From CAKTOF01 sp964544345 (GTDB taxonomy: Bacteria > Bacillota > Clostridia > Oscillospirales > Oscillospiraceae), in NCBI GenBank assembly GCA_964544345.1, contig CAZJBT010000085.1:1-9973 (forward strand): a stretch of DNA of 9,973 nucleotides. Direction: 5' to 3'. The notes under the pieces are model-generated. The model did not search any database and was not told the DNA's origin. It worked only from the letters and a program-made list of their open reading frames with translations. The stretch's first letter is position 1. The number at the start of each line of letters is the position of its first letter. The translations under genes were made by a program, and so were the position numbers. Shown in pieces: positions 6,809 through 9,973 of this stretch.

Positions 6809-8411
6809 TTACAATTTCGTAAGATGGTCGCCGGGAGATTGCTTCAGGCGCGGCAGCAGGATCTCAAACGTCGTACCGCGTCCATCCGCGGACGGCGGCA
6901 GCAGACGGATCGAGCCCTGGTGCGTTTCCACGATCCGGCGGGCGATGGCAAGGCCAAGGCCGCTGCCGCCGCCAGAGCGCGCGTCGTGAACGGCTCGAAC
7001 AGGCGTTCACGGATCGACGGCGGAATGCCGATCCCATTGTCCGCGACCCGGAGACGGGCGCACAGGCCGTCCGCCGTCAGGCTCACGCGGATCATCGTAC
7101 CGAGCGTGTTATAACGCAGCGAATTGGACAAGATGTTATCCATCGCGCGGCGGAACTGGAAGCTGTCAAGCCGACACCAGACCGGCGTCTCCGGGATCCG
7201 CACATCGAGCGTAAAGCCCGCGAGGTCGATCTCCTCGTACTTCTCCGCCAGATACTCCCGCAGAAATTCCCCGAGATCCACGTCCCTGCATGAGAGCCGG
7301 AAATCCGGATGCTCCGTCTTGCTGTATTCATAGAAGGTGTTGATGAGCGCCGTCAGCGACTCCGCCTTGTCGGCGATCGCCTCGAGATAGCGCGGCAGCT
7401 CGTCCGCAGGCACCTTCCCATCCAGGATAGCGCTGGCATAGCCCTCAATCACCGTGATCGGCGTTTTCAGATCGTGCGAAAAATCGCGATCAGCTTCTGG
7501 CGCGCCGTGTCGAGCCGATCACGTTCCCGCTCGCTCTCATGCAGGCGCTCGGCCATCGCATTGAAGTTCTCAGCCAGGCGGCGGATCTCCGCCGGGCCGC
7601 CGCAATCCTCTACCTCCGCCATCTCGCCCTGACCGAGCCGGATGATCGCCCGGTCGAGCCGCGCGATCGGCCTGCCGATCCGCCGGCGCAGGCCGAAGAT
7701 AAAGCACGCCGACGCGATCAGGTACAGCGGGATCAGCAGCAGCCAGATCCGGTTCGCCGCCGTCACGGCTCGCTCGTAATGCTGCAGCGTATACGACGGC
7801 ATCCAGACAAGCAGTGTGCGCGCCGCCTCATCCCGCGCCGTGAATTCCATTCGCCCGATCTCATAGCTGTCCGACCAGGCGCCCGTCAGAAAGCCGAACT
7901 CGCGTGCGGTGTAGCTTTCCCGTCCATCGCCCAGGCCGCCGCTGATCACGCGGTACACCTCGTCGAGCTGCATGAGCTGCACCTGCTCCGTACCGTCGTC
8001 TAAAAAGGTGGTCTTGACCACCAGGTATGCCGGCCGGCCATCGTCGTCTGTGTAGCTGTAGTAATTTACGTAACTACTATAATCGTAAACCTGGACACAA
8101 GAAAGCTCCCCCGGCGTCAGCACAGCGTCGAACTCCGCCGAGGAGCAGTAGAGCAGCTCGTCTCCCTCAAGCACCGCAAACGCGCTGCCCTTTCCGAGAT
8201 AGCGCGACGGCTTCACCTTGCCATATTCCTCCGCAGTGAAAGCGCGCGAGCAAAAAAGCCCGTCCACATCTCCCAGACCGAACCACTGGTCGGCAAAATG
8301 GAGCCAGAGCCAGTATACACCTGCCGTCACGAGCAGCAGCATCAGCGCAAGGGTCAAAAAGCTGCGTGTCAGGACAGTGAACAGGCTGCTGCTTTTCTTA
8401 CTTCTTTTCAA
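6809..8411 (-). CDS. Sensor histidine kinase, broken by two one-base frameshifts
   Basis: This is the membrane sensor kinase paired with the OmpR-type regulator. Restoring two single bases gives 534 residues: a membrane helix (about 15-37), an extracellular sensor (about 38-221), a second helix (about 222-243) and HAMP (about 244-296). The phosphoacceptor H313 follows in DFSHDLKTP, then the N-box MDNILSN (424-430), G1 VADNGIGIP (456-464), F-box LFEPF and G2 GGSGLGLAI (482-490), ending at TAA 6811-6809. The first break is near 7487: GCGATTTTTCG is read where GCGGATTTTTCG is needed, and the uncorrected frame stops at 7467. The second is near 6977, where uncorrected reading turns the G2 box into an alanine-rich nonsense tail. 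The likely start is TTG 8411, overlapping the regulator by 14 bases; no ATG lies nearer than the first helix. The sensor region matches no domain I recognise and has a tyrosine cluster at 109-120. Confidence 0.85.
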
Positions 8412-9075
8412 ATTTGTACCCCAACCCCTTGACGGTAATGATATGGGTTGGCTTCTTCGGGTCGTCCTCGATCTTGTTGCGCAGCTTTGAGATATGCGCC
8501 ATCATGGTGTTGTCGTCGCTCTCATAATACGCACCGTTGACCGCCTCGTAGAGCTGCACCTTTGTGTAGATCCGCCCCGGCGCGCGCATCAGAACAGCCA
8601 GGATGCGGTACTCCGTCGGCGTGAGCGGGATGGTTTTATCGCCGCGCGTCAGCGTACACGCCGCTGTATCGAGCGCGAGATCTCCCACCGTGAGCACGTC
8701 AGGCGCCGTCCAACTCGACCGGCGCAGCAGTGCTTTCACGCGCGCGACGATCTCGAGCGGATTGAACGGCTTGGCAATATAATCGTCCGCACCGAGATTC
8801 AGCCCGAGGATCTTTTCATTGGCCTGACTTTTGGCCGACAGGATCAGGATCGGCAGATCGCTCAGCTCGCGCAGAGCGCGCGTGAGCGCATAGCCGTCCA
8901 TCTGCGGCATCATCACGTCCAAAATAGCGAGATCCGGCAGTCTCTCGCGCGCCTCAGCCAGCGCGGCAGCGCCATTGTCCGCCGCGATCACCTCATAGCC
9001 CTCGCTCTCGAGATAGAGCCGAAGCAGCGCGCGGATATCTGCGTCATCCTCCGCGATGAGAATTTTCTGTGCCAT
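8398..9075 (-). CDS. OmpR-family response regulator
   Basis: This is a 225-residue cytosolic regulator with an N-terminal receiver (about 3-115) and a C-terminal winged helix (about 128-223). The acidic pocket E9, D10, D11, phosphoacceptor D53 in LAILDVMMP, S80 at the switch threonine/serine position, Y99 and K102 in DDYIAKPF are all in place. The winged helix shows LTPTEYRILAVLMRAPGRIYTKVQLYEAV, the NTMMAHISKLRNKIEDD recognition helix and the closing TVKGLGYKFEKK. The start at 9075 has AGGCGG and, further out, AAGGGG upstream. The gene overlaps the kinase start, so the two are coupled. With the ABC genes directly downstream in the same direction, the likely target is the transporter itself, as in BceRS-type and related Firmicute envelope-stress modules; that target is inferred. 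Confidence 0.95.
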   Translation of the reverse strand: MAQKILIAEDDADIRALLRLYLESEGYEVIAADNGAAALAEARERLPDLAILDVMMPQMDGYALTRALRELSDLPILILSAKSQANEKILGLNLGADDYIAKPFNPLEIVARVKALLRRSSWTAPDVLTVGDLALDTAACTLTRGDKTIPLTPTEYRILAVLMRAPGRIYTKVQLYEAVNGAYYESDDNTMMAHISKLRNKIEDDPKKPTHIITVKGLGYKFEKK

Positions 9076-9138
9076 TTCCGCCTGATCCCCTTATATGCCC
9101 AGGCGCGCCGTCCGCGCCAATCGCGTTTTCTATCTATC

Positions 9139-9159
9139 CTGTACCACGACATGGTACAG
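9139..9159. promoter_or_regulatory. Perfect 8-bp inverted repeat upstream of the response regulator
   Basis: CTGTACCA (9139-9146) and TGGTACAG (9152-9159) are perfect inverted arms around CGACA. The repeat is centred about 74 bp before the regulator start. Its size suits a dimeric regulator operator; without a T-run it is not a standard terminator. Which protein binds is unknown. Confidence 0.5.
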
Positions 9160-9189
9160 CGGCCATATCGCGCTCTGCGCACATGGCCG
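9160..9189. repeat. Hairpin abutting the upstream operator-like repeat
   Basis: CGGCCAT (9160-9166) pairs with ATGGCCG (9183-9189). Inside, after one mismatch, one pair and one bulge, GCGC pairs with GCGC around a TCT loop. It starts at the base after the neighbouring inverted repeat ends. It could be the base of a feoB transcript terminator lacking a T-tract, or a leader structure. Confidence 0.5.
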
Positions 9190-9277
9190 AAATCTTAAAT
9201 TCTCAGCGCGCCGACATGCGCAGGTATAATAGCTGCTTTGCAACTAACATACCATACGCCGCCGCGCAAAAGAAATT

Positions 9278-9973
9278 TTATGTAAACAATCTGGCTGCCG
9301 TAGCGACGATTACGCACGATACAACGCCGCATGCCGTTGGTAGCGCGGCGGCCAGTGCAGTCCACCTCCAGCTCCCCGTCTCCTTTTTGATGGTCAGAAG
9401 CGTCGTCGAGCAAGGCCAATGCATCAGAGAAAACAGCATCACGCAAACCGCCGTCACCGCTGTCCACCCATTTGCCATGAGCAGCTCGCGAAGCTGTGCC
9501 AGCTCGCCCAGTTCCGAGAGACTGCCCTGCGCCAGATAGCCCATCAGTACGATCGGCAGCACGATCTCGTTTGCAGGAAAGCCCAAGATGAATGCGATGA
9601 GGATCACGCCGTCCATCCCCATCAGATGCGCGAATGGATCGAGAAATGACGAGCAGAGCTGAAGCAGGCTCTTGCCGCTGACCATGACATTGGCCATCAC
9701 CCAGAGCAGCAATCCTGCGGGCGCGGCGACGGCAGCGGCGCGGCCGAGCACAAACAGCGTCCGGTCAAGAATGGAGCGGACAATGACCCGGCCGATCTGA
9801 GGCCGCCGGTACGGCGGCAATTCAAGCGTAAACGGTGACGGCGATCCACGCAGCACGTTTTTCGACAACAGCTTTGTCATGATAAAGGTCATGCCGACGC
9901 CGAGCACAATGAGCGCCGTCAGTCCCAGCGCGCACAGCACCGACGCGCCCAAGCCGCCGGAAGTTCCGACAAA
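9278..9973 (-). CDS. feoB: Ferrous iron transporter FeoB, C-terminal part (window-edge partial)
   Basis: The last 231 residues of FeoB, the GTP-driven inner-membrane Fe(II) importer, are visible; the N-terminal G domain and first helices lie beyond the right edge. The visible part begins FVGTSGGLGASVL and contains the Gate/FeoB_C landmarks: TKLLSKNVLRGSPSPFTLELPPYRRPQ (broken here as TKLLSKNVLRG and SPSPFTLELPPYRRPQ), AFILGFPANEIVLPIVLMGYL, then MHWPCSTTLLTIKKETGS with the conserved Pro-Cys pair, and a final helix ending at TAA 9280-9278. About five to six hydrophobic helices are present. The frame is open to the window edge with no internal start needed. It faces the same way as the two-component/ABC cluster but is 202 bp upstream, so shared transcription is possible by read-through and not shown. 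The GTPase domain is not seen, so the name rests on the membrane part. Confidence 0.9.
   Translation of the reverse strand, partial: FVGTSGGLGASVLCALGLTALIVLGVGMTFIMTKLLSKNVLRGSPSPFTLELPPYRRPQIGRVIVRSILDRTLFVLGRAAAVAAPAGLLLWVMANVMVSGKSLLQLCSSFLDPFAHLMGMDGVILIAFILGFPANEIVLPIVLMGYLAQGSLSELGELAQLRELLMANGWTAVTAVCVMLFSLMHWPCSTTLLTIKKETGSWRWTALAAALPTACGVVSCVIVATAARLFT

Larger units (their letters stand above)
9076..9277. other. Intergenic region between feoB and the response regulator
   Basis: The 202 bp hold no gene. The main content is two abutting inverted repeats (9139-9159 and 9160-9189), annotated separately. The only promoter-like match facing the regulator is TTGGCG (9120-9115), a 19-bp spacer and TATAAG (9095-9090), which would give an almost leaderless transcript and is weak. 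No hairpin followed by a T-run is visible after feoB, so no standard terminator can be called. Confidence 0.5.

Noticed and set aside
6844..7452. A stand-alone short histidine kinase gene starting at 7452
   Set aside because: The frame continues upstream through SHDLKTP and joins the sensor half after one-base correction, so it is a fragment of one kinase, not a separate gene.
9139..9189. Intrinsic terminator for feoB
   Set aside because: The hairpins are good but no T-run follows on the minus strand, so a standard terminator is not supported.
1..9973. CRISPR array, tRNA or rRNA gene, insertion sequence or prophage
   Set aside because: No regularly spaced direct repeats, cloverleaf-like sequence, ribosomal RNA signature, transposase motif or terminal repeats were seen.

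Overview
The window is a GC-rich (visibly near 60% G+C) stretch of draft chromosome. It most likely comes from a gut-type Clostridia bacterium, Oscillospiraceae or a relative. The grounds are Firmicute-style AAGGAGG ribosome sites, a PadR/DUF2812 pair, a clostridial-type FeoB, and a MacB-type ABC system led by an OmpR-type two-component pair. The genus is not determined. Nothing in the window is plasmid, phage, insertion-sequence, RNA-gene or CRISPR sequence.

Left part (1-1340, minus strand): a PadR-family repressor is followed by a DUF2812 membrane protein that starts inside the repressor's stop codon (ATGA overlap). The DUF2812 gene runs off the left edge and carries a one-base frameshift. 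A good sigma-70 promoter upstream of padR is overlapped by a 38-bp two-tier dyad symmetry, which looks like the autoregulatory operator. Centre-left (1341-2173, plus strand): a complete nitrilase-superfamily amidase (omega-amidase-like) read from its own promoter. It is interrupted only by a 10-N scaffold gap whose flanks appear to overlap by 4 bp. A strong bidirectional terminator lies between it and the convergent operon.

Centre and right (2213-9075, minus strand, read right to left): one co-directional cluster encodes a response regulator, a sensor histidine kinase, an ABC ATPase, a large secreted membrane-anchored protein of tandem Ig-like domains, a MacB/FtsX-type permease and a small two-helix membrane protein. 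The spacing is tight: the kinase overlaps the regulator, 1 bp separates the ATPase from the Ig protein, 3 bp the Ig protein from the permease, and 22 bp the permease from the small protein. This looks like a signal-controlled envelope ABC machine in which the Ig-repeat protein takes the place of the HlyD/MacA-like adaptor of Gram-negative MacAB. A second promoter in front of the ATPase could express the transporter separately from the sensor pair. The kinase gene is broken by two one-base frameshifts, at the phospho-accepting histidine box and at the G2 ATP-binding box. Right edge (9278-9973, minus): the C-terminal part of FeoB, a ferrous iron transporter, separated from the regulator by 202 bp holding two abutting hairpins.

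All three frameshifts in the window are losses of a single base, and two sit in the same 11-bp sequence. With the mis-sized N gap, this points to draft-assembly errors rather than real pseudogenes, though the sequence alone cannot prove it.
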